Origin: Actinomycetes bacterium
GTDB lineage: Bacteria > Actinomycetota > Acidimicrobiia > Acidimicrobiales > Acidimicrobiaceae
Length of the DNA: 64,000 nt
Direction of reading: 5' to 3'
Assembly: GCA_021799035.1 (NCBI GenBank)
Contig: JAJZBG010000004.1
Location: 1 to 64,000, forward strand
Shown: piece after piece, positions 28,038-40,434 of the stretch
Position numbering within the stretch: position 1 is the first letter of the stretch
Layout: the number at the start of each line of letters is the position of its first letter
The notes under the pieces: model-generated
Databases searched by the model: none
Seen by the model: the letters and a program-made list of their open reading frames with translations, nothing else
What the model was told of the DNA's origin: nothing
Position numbers and translations under genes: made by a program

Positions 28038-30122
28038 CTACTCTCCCCGGACCCTTGCGACAATCTCTTTGGAGATTGACTCAGGAACTTCCTGGTATGA
28101 GTTGAACTGCATAGTATAGGTAGCGCGACCCTGAGTACGCGACCTTAGATCAGTAGCGTAGCCGAACATTTCAGAAAGTGGGACCTGAGCACGTATTACG
28201 TGGCTCGTTCCCCTTTGATCCATTCCTTCGACCTTGCCACGCCGGGAAGAAAGGTCGCCGATGACGTCTCCCATATAATCTTCTGGCGTCACAACTTCTA
28301 CTGACATTATTGGCTCCAAAAGTACGGGCGATGCCTTTCTAGCAGCTTCTTTAAAAGCCATCGACCCAGCAATCTTGAAGGCCATTTCCGATGAGTCAAC
28401 TTCGTGGTATGAACCGTACGTTAGCGTCGCCCTCAGATCCACCGTCGGGTATCCCGCCAGCACTCCGGAGGCTAGAGCCTCCCTAATCCCAGTGTCAACC
28501 GCAGGTATGTACTCCTTGGGAATAACACCTCCCGTGATCTTGTCCACGAATTCGTAGCCTCCGCCAGGCCCGGTCGGCTCCAGACTGATCACTACGTGCC
28601 CATACTGACCTCGACCGCCACTCTGGCGAACGTACTTCATCTCGACCTTGTCGACGCTCTTGCGGATCGTCTCACGGTACGCAACCTGAGGCTTGCCGAC
28701 GTTTGCGTCAACTTTGAACTCTCTGAGCATGCGGTCCACCAGCACCTCAAGGTGAAGCTCACCCATGCCAGAGATCACGGTCTGACCCGTCTCTTCATCG
28801 GTATGCACCTTGAAGGTTGGGTCCTCCTCGGACAAGGCATAGAGTGCCTTGCCAAGCTTGTCCTGGTCCGCCTTCGTCTTAGGCTCCACCGCCACGTGGA
28901 TGACCGGCTCCGGGAAGGTCAGAGACTCCAGGATTACAGGTTTGTCTGGATCACACAAAGTGTCTCCAGTCGTAGTGTTCTTCAACCCAACCGCGGCCAC
29001 GATGTCTCCGGCATGAATTCTGTCGATGTCTTCACGCGTGTTGGCATGCATCAAAAGGAGGCGTCCGATTCGCTCTTTTTTATCCTTGGTAGAGTTCAAG
29101 ATCGTGGAACCCTTCTCGAGAGTCCCCGAGTACACCCGGAAATAAGTCAGCTTGCCGACGTAGGGATCGCTCATGATCTTGAAGGCGAGTGCCGCGAAAG
29201 GTGCGCTGTCGGAAGCTTCGCGAGAGACGACCTCGTCACCCCTGAGATCGGTGCCGGTTGCAGGCGGGATATCAAGCGGAGACGGCAAATAGTAGACAAC
29301 GGCATCCAGCATCGGCTGCACGCCCTTGTTCTTGAACGCCGATCCACAAAGGACAGGCACCACCTGTCCGCTCACCGTCGCCTTGCGCAGGGAGCTTCTG
29401 ATCTCAGCAGGGGTGATGTACTCCCCCTCCAGATACTTCTCCATTAGATCGTCATCGAAGTTTGCAAGGTTCTCGAGCAGCTTGTGGTGATACTCCTGAG
29501 CCTTGTCGTGCATGTCAGCGGGTATATCTACGATGTCGTACTTCTCGCCAAGGAGATCCTCGTACACCAAGGCGCTCATCTCGATAAGATCGATCACCCC
29601 GACGAAGTTCGCCTCAGATCCTATTGGAAGCTGGATAACGCACTCGTTCGCATCAAGCCTGTCCCTTATCATGTCGACGCAGCGATAAAAGTCGGCTCCG
29701 GTGCGGTCCATCTTGTTGACGAAACACATTCTTGGAACGTTGTACTTGTTCGCCTGGCGCCACACAGTCTCGGTCTGCGGCTCCACTCCGGCAACCGCAT
29801 CGAAAACCGCCACGGCACCGTCAAGCACCCTCAAAGACCGCTCCACTTCGACAGTGAAGTCCACGTGGCCTGGAGTGTCGATTATGTTGACGCGGCAATC
29901 CTTCCAGAAGCAGGTCGTGGCGGCAGAGGTGATTGTGATGCCACGCTCTTGCTCCTGCACCATCCAGTCCATGGTGGCTGCGCCTTCGTGGACCTCTCCA
30001 ATCTTGTAGTTCTTCCCCGTGTAGTAGAGAATGCGCTCGGTAGTCGTCGTCTTACCGGCGTCGATATGCGCCATGATACCGATGTTTCGATATTTCTCTA
30101 GGGGGTATTCCCTGCCTGCCAT
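28038..30122 (-). CDS. fusA: Elongation factor G
   Basis: GTPase that catalyses ribosomal translocation. The P-loop AHIDAGKT lies at 18-25, with switch [18 protein letters not shown] and [10 protein letters not shown]. Domains II to V follow through the ending IVARVRGE. Length is 694 residues, the canonical size without insertions. It is separated from rpsG by a 176-base spacer that holds an AT-rich stretch and imperfect inverted repeats but no gene, so an internal promoter is possible. Confidence 0.99.
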   Translation of the reverse strand: MAGREYPLEKYRNIGIMAHIDAGKTTTTERILYYTGKNYKIGEVHEGAATMDWMVQEQERGITITSAATTCFWKDCRVNIIDTPGHVDFTVEVERSLRVLDGAVAVFDAVAGVEPQTETVWRQANKYNVPRMCFVNKMDRTGADFYRCVDMIRDRLDANECVIQLPIGSEANFVGVIDLIEMSALVYEDLLGEKYDIVDIPADMHDKAQEYHHKLLENLANFDDDLMEKYLEGEYITPAEIRSSLRKATVSGQVVPVLCGSAFKNKGVQPMLDAVVYYLPSPLDIPPATGTDLRGDEVVSREASDSAPFAALAFKIMSDPYVGKLTYFRVYSGTLEKGSTILNSTKDKKERIGRLLLMHANTREDIDRIHAGDIVAAVGLKNTTTGDTLCDPDKPVILESLTFPEPVIHVAVEPKTKADQDKLGKALYALSEEDPTFKVHTDEETGQTVISGMGELHLEVLVDRMLREFKVDANVGKPQVAYRETIRKSVDKVEMKYVRQSGGRGQYGHVVISLEPTGPGGGYEFVDKITGGVIPKEYIPAVDTGIREALASGVLAGYPTVDLRATLTYGSYHEVDSSEMAFKIAGSMAFKEAARKASPVLLEPIMSVEVVTPEDYMGDVIGDLSSRRGKVEGMDQRGTSHVIRAQVPLSEMFGYATDLRSRTQGRATYTMQFNSYQEVPESISKEIVARVRGE

Positions 30123-30298
30123 AGTTATGCTGCCTCTTTTTTAAACACCTGAAAACAAACTTTGTCCGTTATTTGCTGAACGAACCATTTTAATCGGCTC
30201 AAAAAGTAAATACGTCCAGAATCGAACCGCAGAAAGTCCGGGAACTTCTGCCCTGAATCGACCTATGTCCCCCGGGGACCAATTCCCGGAATTATTTT

Positions 30299-30769
30299 CT
30301 ACCAGCGGTAGTGTGCAAACGCCTTGTTGGACTCCGCCATCTTATGTAGATCCTCACGCCGCTTGACCGAGGCACCGACTCCGTTTGCCGCATCCATCAG
30401 CTCATTTGCCAAGCGCTGCGCCATCGTCTTCTCACGCCTCTTGCGCGAAAATCCAACGATCCAGCGGATTGAGAGCGTAGTGGCCCTACGGCCTTTGATC
30501 TCGACGGGAACCTGGTATGTGGCTCCTCCAACACGGCGCGAACGCACTTCGAGCTCCGGCTTGGTGTTCTCGATCGCCTTCTTCAGGATTCCAAGAGCAT
30601 CGCCGCCGTTCTTCTCCTGGATGATGTCGAGAGCGTCGTAGACTATGTGCTCCGCCAGCGTCTTCTTCCCTCTGGAAAGGACCTTGTTTACGAGCTGAGA
30701 CACAAGGATCGAGTGGTAGATCGGATCTGGGTGAATCTCCCTGCGAGGAGCTGGTCCCTTACGAGGCAT
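30299..30769 (-). CDS. rpsG: Ribosomal protein S7
   Basis: Organiser of the 30S head and, in E. coli, repressor of the str operon. It opens [20 protein letters not shown] and contains [23 protein letters not shown]. Length is 156 residues. It follows rpsL by 4 bases, so the pair is surely co-transcribed. Confidence 0.99.
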   Translation of the reverse strand: MPRKGPAPRREIHPDPIYHSILVSQLVNKVLSRGKKTLAEHIVYDALDIIQEKNGGDALGILKKAIENTKPELEVRSRRVGGATYQVPVEIKGRRATTLSIRWIVGFSRKRREKTMAQRLANELMDAANGVGASVKRREDLHKMAESNKAFAHYRW

Positions 30770-30773
30770 TCGG

Positions 30774-31145
30774 CTACTTCTCCTTCTTAGCGCCGTAGCG
30801 GCTTCTAGCTTGCTTACGGTTCTTCACGCCAGAAGTGTCAAGCGTCCCGCGAATGATCTTGTACCGAACACCCGGGAGATCCTTGACTCTTCCACCTCGA
30901 ACCAGCACGATTGAGTGCTCTTGGAGGTTATGGCCGACACCGGGAATGTAGGCAGTAACCTCCACCCCGCTTGTCAAGCGGACGCGGGCAACTTTTCTCA
31001 GGGCCGAGTTCGGCTTCTTCGGCGTGGTCGTGTAGACCCTTGTGCAAACCCCGCGACGCTGCGGCGCGCCTTTCAATGCCGGCGTCTTGGTCTTTGATTG
31101 TTTCGATTCGCGTCCACTCCGGACGAGCTGTGCTATCGTGGGCAC
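30774..31145 (-). CDS. rpsL: Ribosomal protein S12, GTG start
   Basis: Decoding-centre protein and streptomycin-resistance target. The open frame extends to a TTG at 31160, but GGAGAGG at 31152-31158 lies inside that extension and is six bases from the GTG at 31143-31145. Starting there gives [11 protein letters not shown], the family opening, 123 residues, and places K43 in the conserved TPKKPN loop at its canonical number. The second streptomycin loop ([12 protein letters not shown]) is wild type. It follows rpoC after a 193-base spacer. Confidence 0.98.
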   Translation of the reverse strand: MPTIAQLVRSGRESKQSKTKTPALKGAPQRRGVCTRVYTTTPKKPNSALRKVARVRLTSGVEVTAYIPGVGHNLQEHSIVLVRGGRVKDLPGVRYKIIRGTLDTSGVKNRKQARSRYGAKKEK

Positions 31146-31233
31146 GCCATACCTCTCCAATTGTCAATTTGTCTACCTAAACCGAACCAGCTCAGCCTTA
31201 CGCTCGGCTACTTGATTCGGGTCAGAAATCTAC

Positions 31234-31249
31234 TGCACTATAAAGTGCA
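31234..31249 (-). promoter_or_regulatory. Small AT-centred hairpin in the rpoC-rpsL spacer
   Basis: A six-pair stem (TGCACT with AGTGCA) and four-base AT loop about 90 bases before the rpsL start. The surrounding 193 bases are AT-rich and contain repeated TATAGT- and TAGTG-like words that could include a promoter minus-10 element for the str genes, but I found no convincing minus-35 partner. Confidence 0.25.
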
Positions 31250-31338
31250 CACTATGCCAGTCTTACACTATAGAGGCTTCGCGATTGGCACCCTCTATTT
31301 TTATTCAGAGCGATGCCAAACCGCGTTCGAGCTTCATC

Positions 31339-34300
31339 CTAAGATGCACCCTGGTCCATCTCCTTGGGACCTTCGTCATCTGAATCGACATCGCCTATCG
31401 AGAACTCGACAAACTCCTCGCCTTCGGCTTCGATGTTTGCCAGCTCAGCAAAATCAGGCTCGTCGAAGTCAAAGTCTCCAAAGCCCTCCATGCCTTCCGA
31501 AGACCAGAAGGAGATTCTCTGGGCCTCTGGAGCCTCCACCTTCACCGACCGATAAATGCCAAGGCCCGTGCCCGCAGGTATCAGCTTGCCGATGATGATG
31601 TTCTCCTTCAACCCCAGCAGTGCGTCACTCTTGCCCTCGATGGCCGCCTCAGTCAGGACACGGGTGGTCTCCTGGAACGAAGCTGCAGAAAGCCAAGAGT
31701 CGGTGGCAAGCGAGGCCTTGGTGATACCCATCAGCTCCGGCCTGCCCTCTGCAGGACGCTTGTCCTGAGCTACCAGGCTCCTGTTGGCATCGGAGTAGAG
31801 CTTGGTATCAACCCGCTCACCTGGCAAGAACTGAGAGTCTCCCGGCTCAGCCACTGTAACCCTCTTCAGCATCTGCCGCACTATCAACTCGATGTGCTTA
31901 TCGTGGATCGATACACCCTGGTCACGATAGACTTTCTGGACCTCCTCGACAAGGTATTGCTGCGTCTCGCGGATACCTTTGATATCCAGCAGCTCCTTGG
32001 GATCGCGAGGTCCCTCGATGATCGGATCTCCCGCTGAAATCTCCTGACCGTCTGTGACTTCGAGGTGTGAGCGATACGAAAGGATGTGAGTTTCTTCCTC
32101 GCCGTCTTCACCGACGATGGTCACGCTCCTTCCAGCCTCCTCCTCGACCACGCGGACGACTCCAGTAGTCCTCGAGAGAAGTGCAGCCCCTTTGGGAGTT
32201 CGAGCTTCGAAGAGCTCCACAACCCGGGGGAGACCGTGTGTTATGTCTTCTCCGGCGATACCACCTTGGTGGAAAGTACGCATTGTCAGCTGGGTGCCCG
32301 GCTCGCCGATCGACTGAGCAGCGATGACTCCGACGGCCTCACCAAGCTCAATCAGCCTTGAAGAGGCCAGTGCTTTCCCGTAACAGACCGCACAAACTCC
32401 ATGAGCTGCATCGCAGGTGAGGACTGAGCGAACCCTCAGCCTATTGATCTTGGGATCATGGCTGATTTGATTGAGCACGCCCTCGTCAAGCATGGTGCCG
32501 GCCGCGAACTCCTCCCCTGACTCAAGCCTCACCGATTCGGCCAAGATCCGGCCATAGGCCCTGGTCTCGACGTAGTATCGCTTCCCAGCCTCATCAGGGC
32601 GGACATCCTCGATCCAAATGCCTCGCGTTGTTCCGCAGTCGTCCTCGCGGACTATCAACTCCTGCGCCACGTCGACGAGCCTTCTCGTCAAATAGCCCGA
32701 GTCAGCAGTCCTGAGAGCGGTGTCTGCAAGGCCTTTTCGGGCTCCGTGAGTTGAAATGAAGTACTCCAATACAGAGAGCCCTTCACGGAAAGAGGACTTG
32801 ATCGGCCTGGGGATCATCTCACCGCGCGGATTGGACACAAGACCCTTCATCCCCGAAATCTGCCGGATCTGCTGGGCATTTCCTCTTGCACCAGAGTCCA
32901 CCATCATGTCGAGCGGATTGAAGGTGATAGCCGAGAGCATCGACTCCATCGCCTTTCCGATGTCGGAGTTCGCACTTGTCCAGATCTCGATCTCCTTCTG
33001 GCGGCGCTCATCGTCCGTGATGATTCCCCGTTTGAACTGGATCTCCGCCTTCTCGGCTTCTTGCTCGTATCGATCAAGGATCTCCGCCTTCTCGCTGGGA
33101 GTCCTCACGTCGTCGATCGAGATGGTCAAGCCTGATTGGGCGGCGTACCTGAAGCCAAGCTCCTTGATCTTGTCGAGCGCTTGTGCAACTTCCAGTTTCG
33201 GATAGTTGTTGGCGATCTCCTCGACGATCGAACCGATGGTCGTGTAGCGCTTTCCTATCAGGGTGTTGACGAAGCGGAACCCTTCCGGAAGTGCGGTGTT
33301 GAATATCAACCGACCAGGAGTCGTCTCGAGCTCCTCTGTGGCCAGCTCTCCCGACTCGTCAACCACCGTGCGGCGTATCTTCACGAGTGCATGGAGATCG
33401 AGGTCTCCCGCTTCATAGGCCATCTCCACCTCGTAGAGATGGCGGTAATGGTTGCCCTGACCCTTCGCGCCGTCTACCGTCATGGTCAAGTAATAGATAC
33501 CGAACACCATGTCCTGGGTAGGCACGGTAATGGGTCGGCCTGTAGCCGGCGAAAGAATGTTGTTCGCCGAGAGCATGAGAATTCTGGCCTCTGCCTGAGC
33601 CTCAGTAGACAGTGGCAGGTGAACCGCCATCTGGTCACCATCGAAGTCCGCGTTGAAAGCTGTGCAGACCAGCGGGTGGATCTGGATGGCCTTACCCTCC
33701 ACCAGCACCGGCTCGAAGGCCTGGATTCCCAGCCTGTGAAGGGTGGGGGCTCGGTTCAACAAAACCGGATGCTCTTTGATCACATCCTCTAGAACGTCCC
33801 AGACCTGGGGCCGCCTTCTCTCGACCATCCGCTTGGCGCTCTTGATGTTCTGCGCATACTCCAGGTCCACAAGCTTTTTCATCACGAAAGGCTTGAAGAG
33901 CTCGAGAGCCATCTGCTTTGGAAGCCCACACTGGTGCAGCTTGAGCGTCGGGCCCACCACGATGACCGAACGGCCCGAGTAATCCACCCTCTTGCCCAAA
34001 AGGTTCTGGCGGAAGCGGCCCTGCTTACCCTTCAACATATCCGAAAGGCTCTTGAGGGGACGGTTGCCGGGCCCAGTCACCGGCCTTCCTCTCCGGCCGT
34101 TGTCGAACAGGGCGTCGACCGCTTCCTGGAGCATCCTCTTTTCGTTGTTGACGATGATCTCAGGAGCCCCGAGGTCCAAAAGACGCTTGAGGCGGTTGTT
34201 GCGATTTATGACCCTGCGATATAGATCGTTCAGGTCAGACGTTGCGAACCTTCCACCATCGAGCTGAACCATTGGCCTCAGGTCCGGTGGAATGACTGGA

Positions 34301-35307
34301 ACCGCGTCGAGAATCATCGCCCTCGGATCGTTCATCCTGGTGCCATCAGCGTGCCTTGCATTGAAGGCGGTAACAATCTTCAGCCTCTTGATCGCCTTCT
34401 GCCGCCGCTGGGTGGAAAGTGGCCTGCGGCCATCCATTGGCTCTATTGCCTCGCGAAGCTTTTGCTCCTCCTCGTCAAGGTCTAGGCGGTCTATAAGCTT
34501 GCCGATAGCCTCAGCCCCCATCCCTCCTTCGAAGTACGAGCCGTACCTGTCTCGCAGCTCTCTCCAGAGGATCTCGTCCTCAACTATCTTGCGCGAGTGC
34601 AGCTCCTTGAACTCGTCGAAAGCACGTTGCGCCATTTCCGCCTCGTAGGCAAAGCGCTCCCTGACCGCTGCTATCTCTTTCTCCCCAGCCCTCTGGCGAG
34701 CTCTTATCTCCGACTCTTTTGACCCGCCAGCCTCTAGCTGCGCGAGCTCGTCCTCCAGCTCCTTGAACAGACGATCGAGCTCCACATCGCGAGCAGAGTT
34801 GATTTCGGAGATCTCTTCGAGCAGCTCCGCCTCCAAAGAGGGGAGGTCGTCATGGCGCTTCTCCTCATCAACCCAGGTGACAAGATTGGCTGCAAAGTAA
34901 ATGACCTTCTCGAGCTGCTTGGCCTTCAGCTCCTCCTTGACGGTTGTGCCCATGAGCAGGTAGGCGAGCCATGAGCGCGTTCCACGGAGGTACCAGATGT
35001 GAACAACCGGAGCGGCAAGCTCTATGTGCCCCATCCGCTCCCGGCGCACCTTCGAACGGGTTACCTCCACGCCACAACGCTCGCAGATGATCCCCTTGAA
35101 CCGGACCCTCTTGTACTTTCCGCAGTAGCATTCCCAGTCTCGCGTAGGGCCAAAGATCTTCTCGCAGAAAAGACCATCCTTTTCCGGCCGAAGGGTCCTG
35201 TAGTTGATAGTTTCCGGCTTCTTTACCTCGCCGTGCGACCAATACCTGATCGAGTCTGCGGTGGCGAGCCCAATCCGAAGCTGGTCGAAATTGTTGACGT
35301 CTAACAC
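31339..35307 (-). CDS. rpoC: RNA polymerase beta-prime subunit
   Basis: Catalytic subunit of RNA polymerase. The first zinc finger has C60, C62, C75 and C78; the active-site motif NADFDGDQ is at 552-559, with the three magnesium-binding aspartates at 554, 556 and 558. The second zinc site is in the region of [13 protein letters not shown]. Length is 1322 residues, the actinobacterial size, and an acidic C-terminal tail ([13 protein letters not shown]) follows the conserved core. The start is GTG at 35307, overlapping the rpoB TAG by one base. Confidence 0.99.
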   Translation of the reverse strand: MLDVNNFDQLRIGLATADSIRYWSHGEVKKPETINYRTLRPEKDGLFCEKIFGPTRDWECYCGKYKRVRFKGIICERCGVEVTRSKVRRERMGHIELAAPVVHIWYLRGTRSWLAYLLMGTTVKEELKAKQLEKVIYFAANLVTWVDEEKRHDDLPSLEAELLEEISEINSARDVELDRLFKELEDELAQLEAGGSKESEIRARQRAGEKEIAAVRERFAYEAEMAQRAFDEFKELHSRKIVEDEILWRELRDRYGSYFEGGMGAEAIGKLIDRLDLDEEEQKLREAIEPMDGRRPLSTQRRQKAIKRLKIVTAFNARHADGTRMNDPRAMILDAVPVIPPDLRPMVQLDGGRFATSDLNDLYRRVINRNNRLKRLLDLGAPEIIVNNEKRMLQEAVDALFDNGRRGRPVTGPGNRPLKSLSDMLKGKQGRFRQNLLGKRVDYSGRSVIVVGPTLKLHQCGLPKQMALELFKPFVMKKLVDLEYAQNIKSAKRMVERRRPQVWDVLEDVIKEHPVLLNRAPTLHRLGIQAFEPVLVEGKAIQIHPLVCTAFNADFDGDQMAVHLPLSTEAQAEARILMLSANNILSPATGRPITVPTQDMVFGIYYLTMTVDGAKGQGNHYRHLYEVEMAYEAGDLDLHALVKIRRTVVDESGELATEELETTPGRLIFNTALPEGFRFVNTLIGKRYTTIGSIVEEIANNYPKLEVAQALDKIKELGFRYAAQSGLTISIDDVRTPSEKAEILDRYEQEAEKAEIQFKRGIITDDERRQKEIEIWTSANSDIGKAMESMLSAITFNPLDMMVDSGARGNAQQIRQISGMKGLVSNPRGEMIPRPIKSSFREGLSVLEYFISTHGARKGLADTALRTADSGYLTRRLVDVAQELIVREDDCGTTRGIWIEDVRPDEAGKRYYVETRAYGRILAESVRLESGEEFAAGTMLDEGVLNQISHDPKINRLRVRSVLTCDAAHGVCAVCYGKALASSRLIELGEAVGVIAAQSIGEPGTQLTMRTFHQGGIAGEDITHGLPRVVELFEARTPKGAALLSRTTGVVRVVEEEAGRSVTIVGEDGEEETHILSYRSHLEVTDGQEISAGDPIIEGPRDPKELLDIKGIRETQQYLVEEVQKVYRDQGVSIHDKHIELIVRQMLKRVTVAEPGDSQFLPGERVDTKLYSDANRSLVAQDKRPAEGRPELMGITKASLATDSWLSAASFQETTRVLTEAAIEGKSDALLGLKENIIIGKLIPAGTGLGIYRSVKVEAPEAQRISFWSSEGMEGFGDFDFDEPDFAELANIEAEGEEFVEFSIGDVDSDDEGPKEMDQGAS

Positions 35308-38300
35308 TAAAGGCTCCCCTCTCCTCTGACGCGCCTGAGATCCTCTTCTTCCGATCCGCGCTCAGGTCTGGAGATATCGATTCCTAGCTCTTCTGCAGTT
35401 CTGAATATGTCCTCGTCAAGTTCCTTGATCTGGATCTCCTCGCCCGAATCGGACAGCACCTCAACATTGAGGCACAAAGACTGCATCTCTTTGATAAGAA
35501 CCTTGAAACTCTCGGGAATTCCCGGTTCCGGTATGTTTTCGCCCTTGACGATGGCCTCGTACACCTTCACGCGCCCAAGCACGTCATCAGACTTGATGGT
35601 GAGAAGCTCTTGAAGCGCGTACGCAGCTCCATATGCCTCGAGCGCCCACACCTCCATCTCTCCGAAACGCTGGCCACCGAACTGGGCCTTCCCACCCAGG
35701 GGTTGCTGGGTGATCATGGAGTAAGGACCGGTGGAACGAGCGTGAATCTTGTCATCGACCAGGTGGGCCAGCTTGAGGATGTATACATACCCGACCGAAA
35801 TCGGGTTGTCATAAGCCAAGCCGGTGCGACCGTTGTAAAGGGTAACCTTGCCGTCGGTGCCGATCAATCGCTTGCCATCCACCGACTCTGGGGTGAGCGT
35901 GGAAAAGATCTTCTGCATCGTGGGATGCTTCCCAGCCTTGTCCTCCTCGTCCCAGTGCGCACCATCGAAAACCGGAGTGGAAACCCACGTGGAGGGCTCC
36001 GTCGTAGGCCTCGTCTTCTTCTCGGTTCCCCTGAGAGGTGGTTTGGCGACGGAGTTGCCGTCCCAGCCCCACCGAGCAGCGTACCCAAGATGGGATTCGA
36101 GAACCTGCCCGACGTTCATACGCGAAGGAACTCCAAGCGGGTTCAAAATTATGTCCACCGGGGTGCCATCTTCCATATACGGCATGTCCTCGATCGGGAG
36201 GATCTTGGAAATAACGCCCTTGTTCCCGTGGCGGCCAGCAAGCTTGTCACCTTCAGTGATCTTCCTCTTCTGGCCGATATAGACTCTGACAAGCTGGTTT
36301 ACGCCCGGCGCAAGCTCGGCGGAGTCCTCACGGGTGAATACCTTGACATCGATCACCTTTCCTGACTCCCCGTGGGGGACCTTCAGGGACGTGTCGCGGA
36401 CTTCGCGAGACTTCTCACCAAAAATTGCGCGCAAAAGTCTTTCCTCAGGTGTCAGCTCGGTCTCACCCTTGGGAGTGACTTTTCCTACAAGGATGTCGCC
36501 GGGACCGACCTCAGCCCCGATCCTGACTATGCCCCTTTCGTCGAGATCGGCAAGGATCTCCTCGGAGAGGTTCGGAATGTCTCGGGTGATCTCCTCAGCC
36601 CCGAGCTTTGTGTCCCGGGCATCGATCTCGTGCTCTTCAATATGGATTGAGGTCAAAACGTCGTCACGCACCAGCCGTTCCGAGAGAATGATGGCGTCTT
36701 CGTAGTTGTAGCCTTCCCACGGCATAAATGCCACAAGAAGGTTCTTCCCGAGCGCCAGCTCACCCCTGCTGGTGGCAGGCCCGTCAGCTAGAAGGTCGCC
36801 AAGCTCAACTTCTTGGCCGGGATCCACCACTACCTTCTGGTTGATGCACGTGTTTTGGTTTGACCTTTTGAACTTCGAAAGGTGGTAGACCTTTCTGCCG
36901 AGCGGGCGCCCATTTCGGTCAACCTGTCCGGCACGATACTCAACCTCGATTGACTCGCCCGAAACGCTCGTCACCACTCCTGAGCCTTCGGCGAGAATCA
37001 CGTCGCCGGCATCCCGGGCGGCACGGGCCTCAACACCTGTGCCGATGTAGGGTGCTTCCGGTGCCACTAGCGGCACCGCTTGCTTCTGCATGTTGGCGCC
37101 CATCAGTGCGCGGTTGGCATCATCGTGTTCGATGAAGGGGATGAGAGATGTAGATACTGAGACGATCTGCTTAGGGGAGACGTCCATCAAATCGATCTCT
37201 GATGGCGGGACAAAGTCGATCTCTGAGGTGGAGCCATACGAGGTGGCGGTAGCACCGACCCGGACCCCGGACCCCTGAGGGCCGCGCCGCACAAGCACCT
37301 TGTCCTCGAGGAACGAGCCGTCCTCCGCAAGAGGCGCGTTTGCCTGGGCTATGACGTACTCCTCCTCCTCGTCGGCGGCGAAGTAAGCGATCTCATTGGT
37401 TACTCGCCCGTCAACAACCTTGCGGTAAGGAGTCTCGATGAAGCCAAACTCGTTCACTCTTGCATAGCTTGCAAGGGCGCCGATCAGTCCGATGTTCGGC
37501 CCTTCCGGAGTCTCGATCGGGCACATCCTCCCATAGTGCGAAGTGTGAACGTCGCGAACTTCGAAACCTGCGCGCTCACGGGAAAGGCCTCCGGGCCCCA
37601 AAGCCGAAAGGCGCCGCTTGTGGGCGAGGCCAGAAAGCGGGTTGTTCTGATCCATGAACTGGCTCAACTGGCTCGTCCCGAAGAACTCCTTGATTGCCGC
37701 GACAACAGGACGGATGTTGATGAGGGTTTGCGGGGTGATTGCCTCAACATCCTGAGTGGTCATGCGCTCTCTTACGAGGCGCTCCAGTCGCGAAAGGCCG
37801 AGCCTCAACTGATTTTGGATCAGCTCTCCAACGCTCCTTATGCGCCTGTTCGCAAAATGATCCTGGTCATCGAGACGATATCCGGCTTCTCCGTTAGCCA
37901 GGTGAAGCATGTACGTGGCAGTGGCGAGCATCTCCGAAGGAGTAAGCACTCCCTGATCCGGGGCCGGATGGGCCAGCTCGATCCCTAGGATCTCGCTCAT
38001 CTTGTCAATCTCCGGACCCAGCTTCCGGTCGAGCTTGTAGCGACCCACTCGAGTAAGGTCGTATCGCTTGGGTGAGAAGAATGCGTTCTCGAAGTATCCG
38101 CGAGCAGACTCGACGGTAGGTGGCTCGCCAGGACGTGCCCTCTTGTAAATCTCGACCAAGGCCTCTTCCCGGGTTGAGACAAGATCTCTGTCCTTCTCCC
38201 ACTGGCCCTCCAAGAAATCGAAGTGGCGCACGAAACGCTGAAGAACGTCAGGGTCTTCGAAGCCGAGAGCGCGCAGAAGCGTAAAGAGGCTCACACGCCT

Positions 38301-38870
38301 CTTGCGCGCCACACGCGTGCCTGCTGTAATATCGCGGCCCGGCTTCGCCTCTACGTCAAACTCGATCCATTCCCCACGGTATGGGTGAATAGTCCCGTTG
38401 ACGATGATTTTTGGATCCCTGCCGGGCTGAAAGATCACACCCGGCGAACGGACCAGCTGGGATACTACGACCCTTTCGGTCCCGTTTATTATGAAGGTGC
38501 CTTTGTTGGTCATCATCGGGAAATCACCCATGAAGACTGTTTGCTCCTTGATCTCGCCGGTTCCGGCGTTCATGAAGCGGGCGCGAACGAAGATGGGTGC
38601 AGAATAGGTAATGTCCTTCTCTTTGCACTCCTCTATCGAATACTTTGGATCAGGCCTTAGGTCGGGATCGTCGGGATCAAAATCTAGCTCGAGCCTGAGT
38701 TGACCTGTAAAATCCTCTATTGGGGAAATATCCTGGAAGGTTTCTGCCAAACCTTTTCTCAAGAACCAATCGAACGAATCACGCTGGATTGCGATAAGGT
38801 CTGGTAGCGGCAATGCCTCTTCCAAGTTGGCGAATGAAAAACGTTCCGGAGACTGGGAACGAGAGCTCAA
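35307..38870 (-). CDS. rpoB: RNA polymerase beta subunit
   Basis: Forms the RNA polymerase cleft with beta-prime. The rifampicin region ([21 protein letters not shown], around residues 395-430) keeps the D, H and S residues that make the enzyme drug-sensitive in other bacteria. The lysines of the catalytic part and the C-terminal blocks ([19 protein letters not shown]) are present. Length is 1187. The start is TTG at 38870 with GAGGAG nearby upstream. A 230-base spacer with an attenuator-like hairpin separates it from rplL. Confidence 0.99.
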   Translation of the reverse strand: MSSRSQSPERFSFANLEEALPLPDLIAIQRDSFDWFLRKGLAETFQDISPIEDFTGQLRLELDFDPDDPDLRPDPKYSIEECKEKDITYSAPIFVRARFMNAGTGEIKEQTVFMGDFPMMTNKGTFIINGTERVVVSQLVRSPGVIFQPGRDPKIIVNGTIHPYRGEWIEFDVEAKPGRDITAGTRVARKRRVSLFTLLRALGFEDPDVLQRFVRHFDFLEGQWEKDRDLVSTREEALVEIYKRARPGEPPTVESARGYFENAFFSPKRYDLTRVGRYKLDRKLGPEIDKMSEILGIELAHPAPDQGVLTPSEMLATATYMLHLANGEAGYRLDDQDHFANRRIRSVGELIQNQLRLGLSRLERLVRERMTTQDVEAITPQTLINIRPVVAAIKEFFGTSQLSQFMDQNNPLSGLAHKRRLSALGPGGLSRERAGFEVRDVHTSHYGRMCPIETPEGPNIGLIGALASYARVNEFGFIETPYRKVVDGRVTNEIAYFAADEEEEYVIAQANAPLAEDGSFLEDKVLVRRGPQGSGVRVGATATSYGSTSEIDFVPPSEIDLMDVSPKQIVSVSTSLIPFIEHDDANRALMGANMQKQAVPLVAPEAPYIGTGVEARAARDAGDVILAEGSGVVTSVSGESIEVEYRAGQVDRNGRPLGRKVYHLSKFKRSNQNTCINQKVVVDPGQEVELGDLLADGPATSRGELALGKNLLVAFMPWEGYNYEDAIILSERLVRDDVLTSIHIEEHEIDARDTKLGAEEITRDIPNLSEEILADLDERGIVRIGAEVGPGDILVGKVTPKGETELTPEERLLRAIFGEKSREVRDTSLKVPHGESGKVIDVKVFTREDSAELAPGVNQLVRVYIGQKRKITEGDKLAGRHGNKGVISKILPIEDMPYMEDGTPVDIILNPLGVPSRMNVGQVLESHLGYAARWGWDGNSVAKPPLRGTEKKTRPTTEPSTWVSTPVFDGAHWDEEDKAGKHPTMQKIFSTLTPESVDGKRLIGTDGKVTLYNGRTGLAYDNPISVGYVYILKLAHLVDDKIHARSTGPYSMITQQPLGGKAQFGGQRFGEMEVWALEAYGAAYALQELLTIKSDDVLGRVKVYEAIVKGENIPEPGIPESFKVLIKEMQSLCLNVEVLSDSGEEIQIKELDEDIFRTAEELGIDISRPERGSEEEDLRRVRGEGSL

Positions 38871-39056
38871 CGGCTTACTCCTCGCTTATGTACACCGATT
38901 TAAAGCTGGAAATGGCACTGGAAATTTGGCGCGTAAACACCACTCCATTTTGGCACTACTAGATGGATAGGGACAGCTTTAACGAGCATAATGACTTTGT
39001 TAACAGCCTACAGCCAAATAAGTGCTGCTATTCCTTAAAAAGTTAAACACCAATAC

Positions 39057-39080
39057 AGAGGTGCTCGTCGAGCACCTCTG
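39057..39080 (-). terminator. Attenuator-like hairpin between rplL and rpoB
   Basis: Near-perfect stem of about ten pairs (core GTGCTC with GAGCAC at 39061-39075) and a three-base loop, starting about 20 bases past the rplL stop. Downstream on the minus strand come T-rich stretches, including a run of five T. The position matches the known rplL-rpoB attenuator of E. coli, which lets ribosomal-protein mRNA exceed rpoBC mRNA. Read-through to rpoB is inferred, with an alternative being a separate rpoB promoter in the remaining spacer. Confidence 0.6.
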
Positions 39081-39100
39081 TAAATGAAATTGTAGCCGAA

Positions 39101-39487
39101 CTACTTAAGTTCCACTGTAGCGCCGGCGGACTCGAGTTGAGCCTTCGCCTTTTCGGCATCTTCCTTCGAAACTTTCTCAAGCACGGTCTTGGGTGCTCCG
39201 TCGACAAGATCCTTGGCTTCCTTCAGACCGAGGCTGGTGAGGGTGCGAACTTCCTTGATAACCTGGATCTTCTTGTCGCCAGCCGAGGTGAGGACGACGT
39301 CAAACTCGTCCTGCTCAGCAACTGCCGCCTCTGCGGCACCGCCACCAGCTGCTGGAGCGGCCGCCACCGCTGCAACAGGAGCCGCTGCGGTAACGCCAAA
39401 CTTCTCTTCGAACTCCTTGAGAAGCTCGGAAAGCTCGAGCACGGTCATCGATGCGATCGCGTCGAGAATCTCGGATTTTGTAGCCAT
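39101..39487 (-). CDS. rplL: Ribosomal protein L7/L12
   Basis: Multicopy stalk protein that recruits translation factors. An N-terminal dimerising helix ([21 protein letters not shown]) is followed by an Ala- and Gly-rich hinge (about residues 35-55) and the C-terminal factor-binding domain with [24 protein letters not shown]. Length is 128. It follows rplJ after 86 bases, in keeping with the need for several L12 copies per L10. Confidence 0.99.
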   Translation of the reverse strand: MATKSEILDAIASMTVLELSELLKEFEEKFGVTAAAPVAAVAAAPAAGGGAAEAAVAEQDEFDVVLTSAGDKKIQVIKEVRTLTSLGLKEAKDLVDGAPKTVLEKVSKEDAEKAKAQLESAGATVELK

Positions 39488-39573
39488 TTTGTTGCTCCTT
39501 ATATGTTTCTAAGCTCACTGTCTAACACTTGTCCAGCAAAAGCTGGCGTCCAGCACACCTCTCGGGTGGTGAA

Positions 39574-40227
39574 CTAGCCCTCTGCCTGGGGCTTTTCTGC
39601 CTCAGGAGAGGAAGCCTCTCCGGAATCTGGCTCCTCAACGGGAGCCTCCGCCGCCACCTCTGGAATCTGGCTTTCAGTCTGAGCGGCTGAAGGGGCCTCT
39701 CCAGCCCCGCCCTTGGCAATTAGGGCGGACAGGGCATAGGCGAAGCTTTGCGGCACGGCCTGGAGCAGGCCGGCAAACTTCTGCATAGGTGCGGCCAGAC
39801 CGCCGGCAATCTTGGCAAGCAGAACGTCTCGAGACGGAAGCTCTGCCAGGCTGGTGATCTCTTTGGCGCCGAGGATGTTCTCACCGAGCACTCCACCCTT
39901 GATTATCAAAAGGGGATTCTCACGGCTGAACTCGCGGATGGCCTTGGCAACTGCTGCTGCATCAGCGTCTACAAAAACGATCCCAACCGGCCCCTCTAGC
40001 AACGGGATCAAATCGGTGAGACCCTTGTCATTTGCGACGAATCTTACGAAGGTGTTCTTGAAGATCTTGTACTCGCCGCCGCTGTCCCTTAGCCGACGAC
40101 GCAGCGTTTCAAGCTCTGAAACCTTCAGACCTCGATATTCAGTGAGCAATACCGCTGAGGAGGAGTCGAAACGCTCCTTAAGCTCATCAACGATCGCCAC
40201 TTTATTTGGCCTTGGACTTCTTTCCAT
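39574..40227 (-). CDS. rplJ: Ribosomal protein L10
   Basis: Base of the L12 stalk. The N-terminal rRNA-binding domain shows RPNKVAIVDELKERFDSSSAVLLTEYRGL, and the helix for L12 dimers follows near residues 135-165. After it comes a Glu- and Ala-rich tail of roughly 45 residues (AEAPVEEPDSGEASSPEAEKP). The frame extends 16 codons upstream, but AGGAG about 4 bases before the ATG at 40227 and the family opening make that ATG the better start, giving 217 residues. Confidence 0.97.
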   Translation of the reverse strand: MERSPRPNKVAIVDELKERFDSSSAVLLTEYRGLKVSELETLRRRLRDSGGEYKIFKNTFVRFVANDKGLTDLIPLLEGPVGIVFVDADAAAVAKAIREFSRENPLLIIKGGVLGENILGAKEITSLAELPSRDVLLAKIAGGLAAPMQKFAGLLQAVPQSFAYALSALIAKGGAGEAPSAAQTESQIPEVAAEAPVEEPDSGEASSPEAEKPQAEG

Positions 40228-40434
40228 CTCTCTCCTGACATCAAATGCCGCAGTCAGAGAGACCAAATGCTCCAAGGTGCCACCTCCTCAGGCGGGTTAC
40301 CCATTATGTCTCGGCTGAGCGCCTCGACACCTGATCTCTCCGGCGACTGCTATAAATTTTCAGTTTCGACAAAGCGAAACACAGAACACAGATTGTAGTG
40401 GCGCGCGCACGATCTCGTGCATCAAGCTCGAGTT
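40228..40434 (-). promoter_or_regulatory. Spacer with possible L10 leader
   Basis: The 207 bases between rplA and rplJ hold two hairpins on the minus strand: five pairs GCACG/CGTGC at about 40408-40421 and six pairs GTTTCG/CGAAAC at 40363-40380, the latter followed by an AT-rich run. L10 (with L12) commonly binds its own leader to repress translation, and this is where such a leader would be. I cannot confirm the conserved L10-leader fold by eye. Confidence 0.35.

Noticed and set aside
28038-30122. Long plus-strand frames opposite fusA, rpoB and rpoC
   Set aside because: They mirror highly conserved genes and have no protein-family features.
31146-31338. Promoter with TATAGT before rpsL
   Set aside because: Minus-10-like words exist but no minus-35 element at proper spacing; only a small hairpin is reported.
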